Shown in pieces: positions 50,269 to 60,263 of a stretch of 64,000 nt of DNA. The notes under the pieces are model-generated. The model worked only from the letters and a program-made list of their open reading frames with translations. It did no database searches and was not told where the DNA came from. Source of the DNA: Collimonas sp. OK307 (lineage in GTDB: Bacteria > Pseudomonadota > Gammaproteobacteria > Burkholderiales > Burkholderiaceae_D); contig NZ_FOQI01000008.1 in assembly GCF_900113705.1 (NCBI RefSeq), forward strand, positions 62,001 through 126,000, in the 5' to 3' direction. Position 1 is the stretch's first letter; each line of letters begins with the position of its first letter. The position numbers and the translations under genes were made by a program.

Positions 50269-52416
50269 ATGTCCTACCAAGTTCTCGCCCGTAAACATCG
50301 CCCCAGAAGTTTCGATACGCTGGTCGGCCAGGAACACGTCGTTAGGGCCTTGACGCACGCCTTGGAGCAACAGCGCTTGCATCACGCCTATCTCTTCACC
50401 GGCACCCGCGGTGTCGGCAAGACGACTTTGTCGCGAATCCTGGCGAAATCGCTGAATTGCATCGGGGCCGACGGCAACGGCGGCATTACCGCGGCACCGT
50501 GCGGTGTCTGCGAAGCCTGCGTGGCGATCGATGCCGGGCGTTTCGTCGACTATATCGAGATGGATGCGGCGTCGAACCGCGGCGTCGACGAAATGGCGCA
50601 ACTGCTGGAACAAGCGGTCTATGCGCCGTCGAACGCGCGCTTCAAGGTCTACATGATCGATGAAGTGCACATGCTGACCAACCACGCCTTCAACTCGATG
50701 CTGAAGACTCTGGAAGAGCCGCCGGAACATGTCAAATTCATCCTGGCGACCACCGATCCGCAAAAAATCCCGGTAACGGTGCTGTCGCGCTGCCTGCAGT
50801 TCAACCTGAAGCAGATGCCCCCCGGCCATATCATCAGCCATCTGGATAATATCCTGGGCCAGGAACAAATCGAATTCGAAACTCCCGCTTTACGTTTGCT
50901 GGCGCAAGGCGCGCACGGTTCGATGCGCGATGCGCTGTCGCTGACCGATCAGGCGATCGCCTATGCCGCCGGCAAAGTAACATTGGATGCGGTGCAAGGC
51001 ATGCTGGGCGCGCTCGACCAGTCTTACCTGATTCGTGTGCTCGACGCGCTGGCGCAAAAAGACGGCCCGGGTTTGCTGGCAGTGGCCGACGATATGGCCA
51101 GCCGCAGCCTGTCATATAACGCTGCGCTGCAGGACCTGGGTACTTTGCTGCATCGGGTAGCCTTGGCGCAAAGCGTCCCCGCCGCTCTGGCCGACGATTT
51201 ACCGGAACGCGAAGAAGTGATCCGGCTGGCGGCCTTGTTCGATGCCGAGGAAGTGCAACTGTTTTACCAGATCGCCGTACATGGCCGTAATGAACTGGGA
51301 TTGGCGCCGGACGAATATGCCGGTTTCTCGATGACCTTGCTGCGTATGCTGGCATTCCGGCCGCAAGCCGACGGCAGCACGGTAGCACCGCCGCCAGTCA
51401 GCCGGCCGCGGCCTCAGGTTAGTGCGGCGCCAGCACCGCAGCCGGCTCCTGCATCCAGGCCTGCGGCGGCGCAAGCTCCGGCGGCAGCATCGGCAGCATC
51501 GGCAGCACCTACGGCAGCGCGCCTGAGTAGCGCACCGCAGACGGTCAGCACCAGCGCGCCGGTAGCGCGTCCAGATGCTAGTAACGGCGCCAGCGCCATG
51601 AGTCCGGCAAGAGCCGCGCTGGAAGCGGCGCGCGCTGCTGCATCTTCGCGCAAGGGTGGCGCCGCGGCGCGGCCACAGCCAAGCCAGGCGCAAGTAGCGC
51701 CAGCCAGCCAGCCAGCCGTGGCGGAAGCCAAGCCTGCGGCGCCCGCTTATGTGAAGCCGGTGCCGCAAAATTCTTCCGTGCCGCCATGGGAAGAAGAGAT
51801 TCCTCTGCCCACGGATTTGCCAGATACCGAATTTTCCAGTTCGGCGGCTGAAAAAAAAACTGAATCGTACGCACAATTCGCACCCTCGCGCCCATCTGCA
51901 GCCACCGGCGGAGTGAATGGCGCGGCAAACAATAATCGTCAAGCCGCGCGTCCCGAACCTGTTGCCCGGCAGCCCGCGGCGCCGGTAGAGCCGTTACCGC
52001 CACTGGTCCTGCAACCAGATCCCAACCTGAACTGGGACGGTAACTGGCCGTTGTTGGCCGCCAATCTGGCAGTACGCGGCGTAGCGCATCAGCTGGCACA
52101 GCAGAGCGAACTGATCAAATCCGACAGTAGCGGCGCGGCAGTGCAATTCCATCTGCGGATTCCTTTCGACACCTTGCGCTCGGCCGGCAGTGTTGATAAG
52201 TTGGAAGTAGCGCTGACCGAGCATTTCGGCCGTAATGTAAAAGTGGAAACCGAGCTCGGCACGGTCCGCCATACCGCCAATGCCCAAGCCATGGCGGCAC
52301 AGGCAGAGCGGCAGCGTCTGGCAGAACAGACCGCGCAAAACGATCCCTTCATTCAGAGCATGATGCGCGAATTCGGCGCTTCGATCGTGCCTGGATCGAT
52401 CAAGCCTCTGGGGTAG
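50269..52416 (+). CDS. dnaX: DNA polymerase III subunits gamma/tau
   Basis: 715 aa from MSYQVLARKHRPRSFDTLVG; the open frame starts earlier but without family sequence. The clamp-loader ATPase shows Walker A GTRGVGKTTL, zinc cysteines (CGVCEAC) and DEVH (MIDEVHMLT). Residues ~380-600 are a long Ala/Pro-rich linker, and the C-terminal domain (~620-715) binds the polymerase and helicase. An A9 run at 51851-51859 may give a shorter gamma-like form. It heads the typical dnaX-ybaB-recR cluster. Confidence 0.95.
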   Translation: MSYQVLARKHRPRSFDTLVGQEHVVRALTHALEQQRLHHAYLFTGTRGVGKTTLSRILAKSLNCIGADGNGGITAAPCGVCEACVAIDAGRFVDYIEMDAASNRGVDEMAQLLEQAVYAPSNARFKVYMIDEVHMLTNHAFNSMLKTLEEPPEHVKFILATTDPQKIPVTVLSRCLQFNLKQMPPGHIISHLDNILGQEQIEFETPALRLLAQGAHGSMRDALSLTDQAIAYAAGKVTLDAVQGMLGALDQSYLIRVLDALAQKDGPGLLAVADDMASRSLSYNAALQDLGTLLHRVALAQSVPAALADDLPEREEVIRLAALFDAEEVQLFYQIAVHGRNELGLAPDEYAGFSMTLLRMLAFRPQADGSTVAPPPVSRPRPQVSAAPAPQPAPASRPAAAQAPAAASAASAAPTAARLSSAPQTVSTSAPVARPDASNGASAMSPARAALEAARAAASSRKGGAAARPQPSQAQVAPASQPAVAEAKPAAPAYVKPVPQNSSVPPWEEEIPLPTDLPDTEFSSSAAEKKTESYAQFAPSRPSAATGGVNGAANNNRQAARPEPVARQPAAPVEPLPPLVLQPDPNLNWDGNWPLLAANLAVRGVAHQLAQQSELIKSDSSGAAVQFHLRIPFDTLRSAGSVDKLEVALTEHFGRNVKVETELGTVRHTANAQAMAAQAERQRLAEQTAQNDPFIQSMMREFGASIVPGSIKPLG
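51851..51863 (+). promoter_or_regulatory. dnaX slippery A9 site with -1-frame stop
   Basis: Nine A cover codons GAA-AAA-AAA-A. After a -1 slip the next codons are AAC and then TGA (51861-51863). The product would end at ~531 aa, keeping the ATPase and losing the tau C-terminal domain. Confidence 0.65.
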
Positions 52417-52501
52417 TCGCTTTTATAATCAACTTTTTGCAGTCAATTTTTTGTGATCAATTTTTTGTAATGAATTTTTTTGTTTTCATAGGAGAAGCAT
52501 C

Positions 52502-52822
52502 ATGATGAAGGGCCAAATAGCAGGGCTGATGAAACAAGCCCAGGCAATGCAAGACAACATGAAGAAGATGCAAGACCAATTGGCCTTGATCGAAGTCGAA
52601 GGCGAATCGGGCGCCGGCCTGGTGAAAGTCGTGATGACTTGCAAGAACTCCGTCAAGCGGGTAGCGATCGACGCTTCCTTGTTGGCCGACGACAAAGACA
52701 TGCTGGAAGATCTGGTTGCTGCCGCTTTCAACGACGCGGTGCGTAAAGCTGAAGCATTGTCGGCGGAGAAAATGTCCGGTCTGACTGCAGGCATGCCAGC
52801 CGGTTTCAAATTGCCATTCTGA
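52502..52822 (+). CDS. ybaB: YbaB/EbfC nucleoid-associated protein
   Basis: 106 aa, [20 protein letters not shown] and [17 protein letters not shown], the standard YbaB family opening and middle. Dimeric DNA-binding protein of unclear exact role, encoded between dnaX and recR in most proteobacteria. AGGAG precedes the start; the tandem ATG (first two codons) leaves a one-residue ambiguity. Confidence 0.95.
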   Translation: MMKGQIAGLMKQAQAMQDNMKKMQDQLALIEVEGESGAGLVKVVMTCKNSVKRVAIDASLLADDKDMLEDLVAAAFNDAVRKAEALSAEKMSGLTAGMPAGFKLPF

Positions 52823-52876
52823 CCAACCTCATTTTTGAGCATCGCATGACGAATGCAGCATGATGCAGGGCTTGAC

Positions 52877-53473
52877 GTGAAAATTCCTTCCAGTCTTACC
52901 TTACTCACCGAAGCCTTGCGTCATCTGCCCGGTGTCGGTCCGAAATCGGCGCAGCGCATGGCTTATCACTTGTTGCAGCATGATCGTGACGGCGCGGCGC
53001 TGCTGGGACGGGCGCTGACCCAGGCGGTCGACCAGATCCGCCACTGCGCGCTATGCAATACCTTCACCGAGAACGAGGTCTGCGAAACCTGCCTCGATCC
53101 TGATCGCGATCCTACCTTGCTGTGCGTGGTAGAGACGCCGACAGACCAACTGATGATTGAACAGACCCTGACTTTCAAGGGCCTGTATTTTGTCCTGATG
53201 GGACGCCTGTCGCCGCTGGATGGCATCGGCCCGAAAGACATCCAGCTGGAAAAACTGATAGGCCGCGCCACCGACGGCGTTGTGACTGAAGTGGTGCTGG
53301 CGACCAATTTCACCAACGAAGGCGAGGCCACCGCCCACTACATTAGCGAAACCATGAAAGCCCGCGGCCTGCAAGTCAGCCGCCTGGCGCGTGGCGTGCC
53401 GGTGGGAGGGGAGCTGGAGTATGTCGACGCCGGCACCATCGCCCGTGCGATGCTGGACAGGCGTGCTACCTAG
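52877..53473 (+). CDS. recR: Recombination mediator RecR
   Basis: 198 aa from a GTG (52877) with AGGG six bases upstream; an ATG eight codons earlier lacks support. It has the Hh[21 protein letters not shown], the zinc finger [16 protein letters not shown] and the Toprim region ([26 protein letters not shown]). RecR with RecFO loads RecA on gapped DNA. The length is that of the family. Confidence 0.95.
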   Translation: MKIPSSLTLLTEALRHLPGVGPKSAQRMAYHLLQHDRDGAALLGRALTQAVDQIRHCALCNTFTENEVCETCLDPDRDPTLLCVVETPTDQLMIEQTLTFKGLYFVLMGRLSPLDGIGPKDIQLEKLIGRATDGVVTEVVLATNFTNEGEATAHYISETMKARGLQVSRLARGVPVGGELEYVDAGTIARAMLDRRAT

Positions 53474-53681
53474 TCACTAGCATCTGATATGGCTGATCTG
53501 TCATGCTAAAAAAACATAATGACGAGAGGCTACTAATTTCCAGGCAGACAGTATTATCATAGAGTCCGCTAGTAACTGAATTTCCGAACAGCCACGTCAA
53601 GATGGCAAAGAAAAGAACCATTACTGACATAAACATAAATTTAGCAGTAGTGAAATAACCCTGGATATACGAGGAGACAAT

Positions 53682-54719
53682 ATGAAGTTCAGCTGGAAGC
53701 AGTTTGGCATCGCCCTTTGCTTGTTCTTGGCGGGGTACCTGACATTCAATGGAAATTTGTTTGCGCAGACGCCGGAGAAAACCAAAGTATCGATCGCGGT
53801 GGGTGGCAAAAACCTGTTTTATTACCTGCCGCTGACGATTGCCGAGCAGCTCGGTTATTTCAAGGATGAAGGCCTGGATGTGACGATTTCCGATTTCGCC
53901 GGCGGCGCCAAAGCGCTGCAGGCGCTGATTGGCGGCAGTGCCGACGTAGTCTCCGGCGCGTTCGAACACACTATCAGCATGCAGGCCAAGAATCAACACA
54001 TCACCGCATTCGTGCTGCAGGGCCGGGCGCCGCAAATCGTCATGGGCGTGTCCAACAAGACCATGCCTAACTATAAGTCGATTGCAGATCTGAAAGGCAA
54101 GAAGATCGGCGTTACCGCGCCGGGCTCTTCGACCAGCATGATGTCCAATTTCGTCCTGGCCAAGGGCGGCCTGAAGCCGACTGATGTCTCCTACATCGGC
54201 GTGGGCGCCTCGGCCGGCGCATTGTCAGCGCTGCGCAGCGGTTCCATCGACGTGATCGTGAATCTCGATCCGCTGATCACGATGATGCAGCAAAATAATG
54301 AGATCAGGATCATTGCCGATACGCGTACGTTGAAAGACACCAATGCCGTGTTTGGCGGCCCGATGCCGGCAGCCACCTTGTATGCCTCCGCCGATTTCAT
54401 CAAAAAATACCCGAATACTACGCAGGCTCTGACCAACGCCATGGTGCGTGCCCTGAAATGGCTGCAGAAAGCCGGGCCGTCGGACATCGCCAAAACGGTG
54501 CCGGAGAGTTATCAGCTGGGTGACCGCGCTTTGTACATCGAAGCTTTCATGAAAGTGCGTGAAGCGTTGTCACCGGACGGTACGATTCCTGACGCCGGCC
54601 CGAAAGTCGCGCTGCATACATTAGAAGCATTCGATCCTGATCTGGCTGGCAAGAATATCGACCTGTCGCAAACTTACACCAATGAGTTTGTAAAGAAGGC
54701 CAACGCCAAGTACAAATAA
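53682..54719 (+). CDS. ABC importer substrate-binding protein (NMT1/SsuA type)
   Basis: 345 aa with a signal peptide (FGIALCLFLAGYLTFNGNLF ending near AQT). The body matches the NMT1/THI5 and SsuA/TauA group: GGKNLFYYLPLTIAEQLGYF, DEGLDVTISDFAGGAKALQA and LKGKKIGVTAPGSSTSMMSN. It would deliver a nitrate-, sulfonate-, taurine- or pyrimidine-like ligand to the ABC transporter encoded next. The ligand cannot be told from sequence. Good ribosome-binding site GAGGAG. Confidence 0.88.
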   Translation: MKFSWKQFGIALCLFLAGYLTFNGNLFAQTPEKTKVSIAVGGKNLFYYLPLTIAEQLGYFKDEGLDVTISDFAGGAKALQALIGGSADVVSGAFEHTISMQAKNQHITAFVLQGRAPQIVMGVSNKTMPNYKSIADLKGKKIGVTAPGSSTSMMSNFVLAKGGLKPTDVSYIGVGASAGALSALRSGSIDVIVNLDPLITMMQQNNEIRIIADTRTLKDTNAVFGGPMPAATLYASADFIKKYPNTTQALTNAMVRALKWLQKAGPSDIAKTVPESYQLGDRALYIEAFMKVREALSPDGTIPDAGPKVALHTLEAFDPDLAGKNIDLSQTYTNEFVKKANAKYK

Positions 54720-54724
54720 TACAA

Positions 54725-54832
54725 GTAGGGTGGGCAAGTATTTTGGCCCACGCGTGACCTCAAATCCGTCGTCATGCTCGTCTCGATAACGCGTGGGTCA
54801 AAATACTTGCCCGCCCTACCACTCAGCAATAA
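54725..54832. repeat. REP-like extragenic inverted repeat
   Basis: GTAGGGTGGGCAAGTATTTT and AAAATACTTGCCCGCCCTAC are exact inverse partners, extended inward by GG(C)CCACGCG and CGCGTGGG(T), around ~40 bases. Same outer arms as 50080-50165. It sits between the first two genes of the transporter operon and could stabilise or attenuate the transcript. Confidence 0.85.
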
Positions 54833-54851
54833 CAAGCCAATCCCCACTCCC

Positions 54852-55661
54852 ATGATTCCAGCTCTCCATCTCGACAACGTCAGTTGCACCTTCATCTCCA
54901 AAGACGATCGCTCCCAGCGCTACACCGCAGTCGCTGACACCAATTTGTCGATTGCGCCGGGCGAATTCGTTTCCGTGGTCGGGCCGACCGGATGCGGTAA
55001 ATCGACCCTGCTGAATGTCGGCGCCGGTTTGCTGCAGCCTTCATCCGGCAGCGTCAAGGTGTTTGGCGAGCCGTTGCTCGGCATCAATCGCCGTGCCGGG
55101 TACATGTTCCAGGCCGAGGCGCTGATGCCGTGGCGCAGTGCGCTGCAGAATGTCATCGCCGGCTTGCAGTATCGGGAAACCGATGAAGCCAAGGCGCGCC
55201 AGCTGGGTGAAGAATGGCTGGCGCGGGTTGGTCTGCAAGGCTTTGGCGACCGCTACCCGCATCAACTGTCGGGCGGCATGCGCAAGCGGGTGGCGCTGGC
55301 GCAGACCTTGATTCTGGATCCTGACATCATCCTGATGGATGAGCCGTTTTCGGCATTGGATATCCAGACCCGGCAACTGATGGAAAACGAAGTGCTGGAA
55401 TTATGGAGCGCCAAACGCAAAGCGGTACTGTTCATCACCCACGACCTGGATGAGGCGATCGCCATGTCGGACCGGGTGGTAGTGCTGTCAGCCGGGCCGG
55501 GAACCCATCCGATCGGCGAGTTCGTGATTGATTTGCCACGCCCGCGCGATGTGGCTGAGATCCGTAACGAGCCGCGCTTTGTCGAACTGCACCAGCAGAT
55601 ATGGAGCGTGCTGCGGGATGAAGTGCTGAAGGGTTACCAGCAGCAAAAGAAAGTCGCTTAG
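54852..55661 (+). CDS. ABC importer ATP-binding protein (SsuB/TauB type)
   Basis: 269 aa from MIPALHLDNVSCTF; the frame runs further up into the REP repeat. Walker A GPTGCGKSTLL, Q-loop YMFQAEALMPW, signature LSGGMRKRVALAQ and Walker B IILMDEPFSALD are intact. It powers import together with the binding protein before it and the permease after it (68-bp gap). Confidence 0.92.
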   Translation: MIPALHLDNVSCTFISKDDRSQRYTAVADTNLSIAPGEFVSVVGPTGCGKSTLLNVGAGLLQPSSGSVKVFGEPLLGINRRAGYMFQAEALMPWRSALQNVIAGLQYRETDEAKARQLGEEWLARVGLQGFGDRYPHQLSGGMRKRVALAQTLILDPDIILMDEPFSALDIQTRQLMENEVLELWSAKRKAVLFITHDLDEAIAMSDRVVVLSAGPGTHPIGEFVIDLPRPRDVAEIRNEPRFVELHQQIWSVLRDEVLKGYQQQKKVA

Positions 55662-55729
55662 AAGTGGGAAGCAGCGCAAAGCAGCACAATCTGGAATAAC
55701 AAGAATAGATACGAAGGTAAAACGGAACC

Positions 55730-56581
55730 ATGTGGAAAGCCATCAAGCCGAACTATAAGAATCTACGGGTATATCAAGCCTTGGTGCTGGTGATATTTTT
55801 CATCATCTGGCACCTGGCGACGCGCAATCCGCAAACGGCATTTTTCTTTGGTGAGCCGATCAAGGTGCTGCAACGTGTCTGGCAGTGGTTTACGGTCGGC
55901 AGCGGTTCGCTGGAAGTCGGTTTCGGCGACCACACCTGGTTCACCATGACGTTCCCGGCGGAGATCTATTCGCATCTGCTGATCACCCTGACCGAGACCA
56001 TGCTGGCGTTCGGCATAGGTACGGTATTCGGTCTTGCAGTCGGACTATGGCTGGCCCTGTCGCCTTTGACGTCGGCCATTCTGGACCCTTACATCAAAGC
56101 GTCCAACGCGATGCCGCGGGTGATCCTGGCGCCGATTTTTGCGATGTGGTTCGGGCTTGGCATCTGGTCCAAGGTGGCGCTGGCGGTGACGCTGGTATTT
56201 TTCATCGTATTTTTCAACGTCTATCAAGGTGTCAAGGAAGTTAGTCCGGTAGTGCTCGCCAATGCCCGCATGCTGGGCGCCAACCAGCGCCAGTTGTTGC
56301 GCACCGTGTACCTGCCGTCAGCCACCTCGTGGGTATTTTCCAGCTTGCATACGTCGGTTGGACTGGCTTTTGTCGGCGTCATCGTCGGCGAGTACCTTGG
56401 TTCGGCACGCGGCGTCGGCTATCTGATCTTGCAGGCTGAAGGCGCGTTCGACATCAATACCGTGTTTGCCGGAATTCTGGTGCTGACCGCTTTTGCGCTG
56501 GTGCTCGATACGGTGGTGGGGATGATTGAAAAACGCTTAATGAAATGGCAACCAAAGAGTGGCGAGACCGAGCGGCTGTGA
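55730..56581 (+). CDS. ABC importer permease (SsuC/TauC type)
   Basis: 283 aa, about six transmembrane helices, beginning with ALVLVIFFIIWHLATRN. The BPD-type EAA loop is seen at EVSPVVLANARMLGANQRQL. Closes the binding protein-ATPase-permease operon. Confidence 0.9.
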   Translation: MWKAIKPNYKNLRVYQALVLVIFFIIWHLATRNPQTAFFFGEPIKVLQRVWQWFTVGSGSLEVGFGDHTWFTMTFPAEIYSHLLITLTETMLAFGIGTVFGLAVGLWLALSPLTSAILDPYIKASNAMPRVILAPIFAMWFGLGIWSKVALAVTLVFFIVFFNVYQGVKEVSPVVLANARMLGANQRQLLRTVYLPSATSWVFSSLHTSVGLAFVGVIVGEYLGSARGVGYLILQAEGAFDINTVFAGILVLTAFALVLDTVVGMIEKRLMKWQPKSGETERL

Positions 56582-56886
56582 GCAGTGCCGTGATCGCGTA
56601 CCGGTAATTGATTTGCTTTTAAGTAAAAAGCCGGTCGTAATAATATATTTTCAACAAATATTCCAATAAATTATTTTTAATAAATAGGTGCAAAACGCAT
56701 TACGAAAACCATCAAATCATCTATTCTCAACATGTCAAAGTGATTATGTTGCTAGTTCTCCAATGTTATACAATGCCGACCCCCAGATGAATGCCCGGCA
56801 GGGGCTTTTGATGGATCCAATGAGCATCTGTAACAGCCGCTAGCGAACAACGGTTGGGGTGCTCCTTGGCTTTTGAGGAGAAATAA
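56582..56886. other. Intergenic region upstream of the iorBA operon
   Basis: About 305 bp, first half very A/T rich (ATATTTTCAACAAATATTCC). No gene supported. It probably holds the promoter of the hydroxylase operon, but no clear hexamers stand out. Confidence 0.4.
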
Positions 56887-59715
56887 ATGACAAAACTCGA
56901 CCTTTCGCGTCGTAGTTTTTTGAAGGCTAGCGTAGTGGCCGGCGTATCGGTTTACGTGGCGCCTATCGGTGGCAAAGCGTTTGCTGCCTTGTTTGAAGAA
57001 AAAATCCTGACGCCCATCCAGTGGGATAGCAGCAACGGCCAGGTCAAATTCCGTATCGATGGTATTGCCAAGGTAACCGGCGCCAAGGTCTTCGCACGCG
57101 ATGTACGCGCCCGCGACATGCCGCACTGGCCGAACCAGCAAGCGCATGCATTCATCCTGCGTGCTACCAAGGCAGACCGCAACTTTCTCGGCTTTGACCT
57201 GAGTATGCTTGGCGACGAACTGAAGCCAGACCGGGTAGTCACTGCCGCCGATCTGGTGCGTGACGGCGTGGCTTTCCCGGCGTTTTACGGTGAAGACATG
57301 TTGCTGCCGGCCGGTAAGACGCCGGCCTACCTGGGACATGCCGTGGCGATCCTGATCTATAACGATTTCGCCCGTTTCCGCTTTGCCAAAGACAAGCTGC
57401 AGTTCAAGGATGAAATCATCCAGTACGGTCCGGTCACCGGTCCGCTGGAACGCGATCCGTGGGGCACGTTCCGCTTTGTGCGGGTAGGTGGTGCGACATC
57501 GTTCGACGATGACGTCTTCTCCAGCCTGAAGAATGCGCCGGTATTCCCGAGCATGATGCGCAAGCACCAGCCGGTATGGCCGGACGGCCAGGAACACGGC
57601 AAGCTGGGCGAGCAGGGCATGTTTTACGCCGCCCAGATCCAGGATCAGCTGGATCATCCGCCGGCCGACTGGCTGGTCATGGAACGCGACTACAGCACGC
57701 AGTCGGTGGATACCGCGGCGCTGGAACCGGACAACGCCAACTGCTGGTACGACAGCACCAACCAGGCCCTGCACATGGTGGTGCCGACCCAATCGCCAAG
57801 CGAGGTGGTGGAGAGCGCCATCGAGATGATGAAGAAGGGTAAATTCCCGCTCAAGCAGTTGTTCCTCCATCCTTGCTACACGGTCGGTTACGGCTCCAAG
57901 GATCATTACAATTTCCCGTTCTACGGCCTGGTGACTTCGCTCTATGCTGACGGTAAACCGGTGCGTCTGGCGAACGATCGCTATGAACAGTTCCAGACTT
58001 CGATCAAGCGTCACGCCTTCAAGATGCATTACCGCATCGCGGTCGATCGCAAGACCGGCTTGCTGCAATCGTTCAAGGGGGAGTTCGAAGCCAATGGCGG
58101 CGGCCGCGCCAATTTCTCGCCATCGGTAGCGATGGTGGGTGCTACCGCAGCGCAATCGATTTACTATTTCCCGAAAAACGACCTGGCCGCCGTCGCCATT
58201 GCAACCCGTGCAATCGACGCCGGTTCCGCGCGCGGCTACGGCACGCTGCAAAGCATGGCTGCGACCGAGATGATGATCGATGAAATGGCAGAAAAGCTTG
58301 GTCTGGACGCCATCGATTTTCGTTTGACGAATGCGCTGCGCTCAGGCATGAAAAATACCCAGGGCGCGATTCCCGCAGGCGCGATCCGGGTTGACGAAGT
58401 GCTGCAGAAAGCCAAGAACCATCCTTTGTGGATCAATCGCGCCAAGAAAAAATCGGAATACGAAACTGGTCATCCGGGCTACCGTTACGGCGTCGGCTTT
58501 GCCTGCGTACAGAAGGATTTCGGTACCGGCGCCGAGACCTCGTTTGCCAAAGTGGAAATCGGCGCCGACGGCCGGATTCACCTGTCGCACAGCGGCGCCG
58601 AAATCGGTACCGGCATGTCAACCTCGCAAGCGCTCGCCTGCGCCAAATGGCTGGGCAAACCCGCGCATGAAGTGCGCACCTCCGTCACCGACTGGGGCGA
58701 TCTGCCAGTAGTAACCAGCGGTGATCCGTACATCATGAGCCAGGCCGATCAAGACAAGCTGGCGGCCAATCCACGCTGGTCGCCGGGGTATGTTTCGCCA
58801 TCCAGCGCTACCAATTCGGCGTTCTACTTTACCCATAGCACGCGCGAAGCGGCGCGGGTAGTCTTCATGCACGGCCTGTGGCCCGCGGCGATGGCGATCT
58901 GGAGCACCGGCATCGGCGGTGGCCAGGCGGCGCCGCTGGTGGTGCGGGTTGAAGATGCGCGCTGGGTCGATGGCAAGTTGTCCGCCGCCGGCCTGGAAGC
59001 ACTGCCATACGAACAGCTGGTGAAGAAAGCCAACGAGTTGGGATTGGTGACCGGCGCCACCGTGCACGTCTTCAATCGCTGGCAATGGACTGAGGCCGAG
59101 TTCGAGATTCTCGGTAATGTGGTCCGGATCCCGCTTGACGGTTTATCCGTGCATTATGGCGACGGCGCCGACCAGGCGCGCAAGGGCAAGATGAGCACCG
59201 CCGGCGGTTACGAAGTACTCAATCGCAAGAAGGTATTCATTCCGCCGACCCAGCGTAACAACGCTGCCGTGACTTACTACAGCGCAGTCGGTACGCTGGT
59301 CGAACTGGCGGTGCACGAAGCCAGCGGCAAGGTCGAGTTGCTGACGCATCATTCGATCATGGAATGCGGCAACCAGCTATCGCCGCAACTGGTCTCAGGA
59401 CAGTTGCAGGGCGGTTTGGCGATGGGCATCGGCCACGCCTTGCACGAATTTCTGCCGCTCTATGAAGACGGCCCGGGCAACGGCAGCTGGAACTTCAATC
59501 GCTACGAACTGCCGCGTGCCAAGGATGTCGCGGTATGGACCCAAACCGGCGAGGTGCTGCCGCCGCTGACCGAGACCGATCCACCCAAAGGCATCGCCGA
59601 AGTGGTGATGATTCCGGTAGTCGGCGCCATCGTCAACGGCATCGCCCACGCCATCGGCCATCGCTTCACCGATCTGCCGGTAACTCAACAAAAAATTCAG
59701 GAGGTTCTGGCATGA
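56887..59715 (+). CDS. iorB: Molybdenum hydroxylase large subunit (IorB-like)
   Basis: 942 aa with a Tat signal (LSRRSFLKASVVAGVSVYVA), so exported folded to the periplasm. The xanthine-dehydrogenase-type molybdopterin domains follow: FRIDGIAKVTGAKVFARDVR, the long substrate/cofactor-binding region, RAIDAGSARGYGTLQSMAAT and GAEIGTGMSTSQAL. It fits isoquinoline 1-oxidoreductase beta and related periplasmic aldehyde or N-heterocycle hydroxylases. It works with the [2Fe-2S] subunit (next gene, ATGA overlap) and the triheme cytochrome that takes the electrons. True substrate unknown. Confidence 0.85.
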   Translation: MTKLDLSRRSFLKASVVAGVSVYVAPIGGKAFAALFEEKILTPIQWDSSNGQVKFRIDGIAKVTGAKVFARDVRARDMPHWPNQQAHAFILRATKADRNFLGFDLSMLGDELKPDRVVTAADLVRDGVAFPAFYGEDMLLPAGKTPAYLGHAVAILIYNDFARFRFAKDKLQFKDEIIQYGPVTGPLERDPWGTFRFVRVGGATSFDDDVFSSLKNAPVFPSMMRKHQPVWPDGQEHGKLGEQGMFYAAQIQDQLDHPPADWLVMERDYSTQSVDTAALEPDNANCWYDSTNQALHMVVPTQSPSEVVESAIEMMKKGKFPLKQLFLHPCYTVGYGSKDHYNFPFYGLVTSLYADGKPVRLANDRYEQFQTSIKRHAFKMHYRIAVDRKTGLLQSFKGEFEANGGGRANFSPSVAMVGATAAQSIYYFPKNDLAAVAIATRAIDAGSARGYGTLQSMAATEMMIDEMAEKLGLDAIDFRLTNALRSGMKNTQGAIPAGAIRVDEVLQKAKNHPLWINRAKKKSEYETGHPGYRYGVGFACVQKDFGTGAETSFAKVEIGADGRIHLSHSGAEIGTGMSTSQALACAKWLGKPAHEVRTSVTDWGDLPVVTSGDPYIMSQADQDKLAANPRWSPGYVSPSSATNSAFYFTHSTREAARVVFMHGLWPAAMAIWSTGIGGGQAAPLVVRVEDARWVDGKLSAAGLEALPYEQLVKKANELGLVTGATVHVFNRWQWTEAEFEILGNVVRIPLDGLSVHYGDGADQARKGKMSTAGGYEVLNRKKVFIPPTQRNNAAVTYYSAVGTLVELAVHEASGKVELLTHHSIMECGNQLSPQLVSGQLQGGLAMGIGHALHEFLPLYEDGPGNGSWNFNRYELPRAKDVAVWTQTGEVLPPLTETDPPKGIAEVVMIPVVGAIVNGIAHAIGHRFTDLPVTQQKIQEVLA

Positions 59716-60263
59716 GCATGACTATCCACCCCATCACCATGCATATCAACGGCAAGCCGGTCGGCCCGGTGCCGGTGCCGGACGGCATCATGATGATCGA
59801 TTTCCTGCACGAATACCTGGACCTTACCGGTTCGCGCCTGGGCTGCGGCCAAGGCATCTGCCGCGCTTGCGTGGTGATTCTCGACAAGCCGGACGGCACC
59901 AGCGAGGAAGTACGTTCCTGTATCACCGGCGCACACTTTTTCGAAGGCAAGAAAGTGCGTACCGTGGAAGGCCATGCCCAGCGCAACGAGCAGGGCGAAG
60001 TGGTGGCGTTGTCGCCGATCCAGCAGAAATTCCTTGAGCATTACAGCTTCCAGTGCGGTTACTGCACTCCGGGTTTCGTTAATGCGGCCACGGTACTGCT
60101 GGAAAAACTGAAACGCCAGCCAGTCGGCAAGGATCAGCTCGATCAGGCTATCACTGACGGATTGAACGATCATATCTGCCGTTGCACCGGCTACGTGCGC
60201 TACTTCGAAGCGGTCAAGGAAGTGGCGTTGACAACGCCAGGACTGGTAAAGGATGCCAAGTGA
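59712..60263 (+). CDS. iorA: [2Fe-2S] small subunit (IorA-like)
   Basis: 183 aa starting on the stop codon of iorB. Two iron-sulfur clusters are encoded: the plant-ferredoxin type (GCGQGICRACVV then SC) and the C-terminal type (QCGYCTPGF and CRCTGYVRYF). It carries electrons from the molybdopterin site to the cytochrome c. It has no signal of its own and is probably exported with IorB through Tat. Confidence 0.92.
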   Translation: MSMTIHPITMHINGKPVGPVPVPDGIMMIDFLHEYLDLTGSRLGCGQGICRACVVILDKPDGTSEEVRSCITGAHFFEGKKVRTVEGHAQRNEQGEVVALSPIQQKFLEHYSFQCGYCTPGFVNAATVLLEKLKRQPVGKDQLDQAITDGLNDHICRCTGYVRYFEAVKEVALTTPGLVKDAK

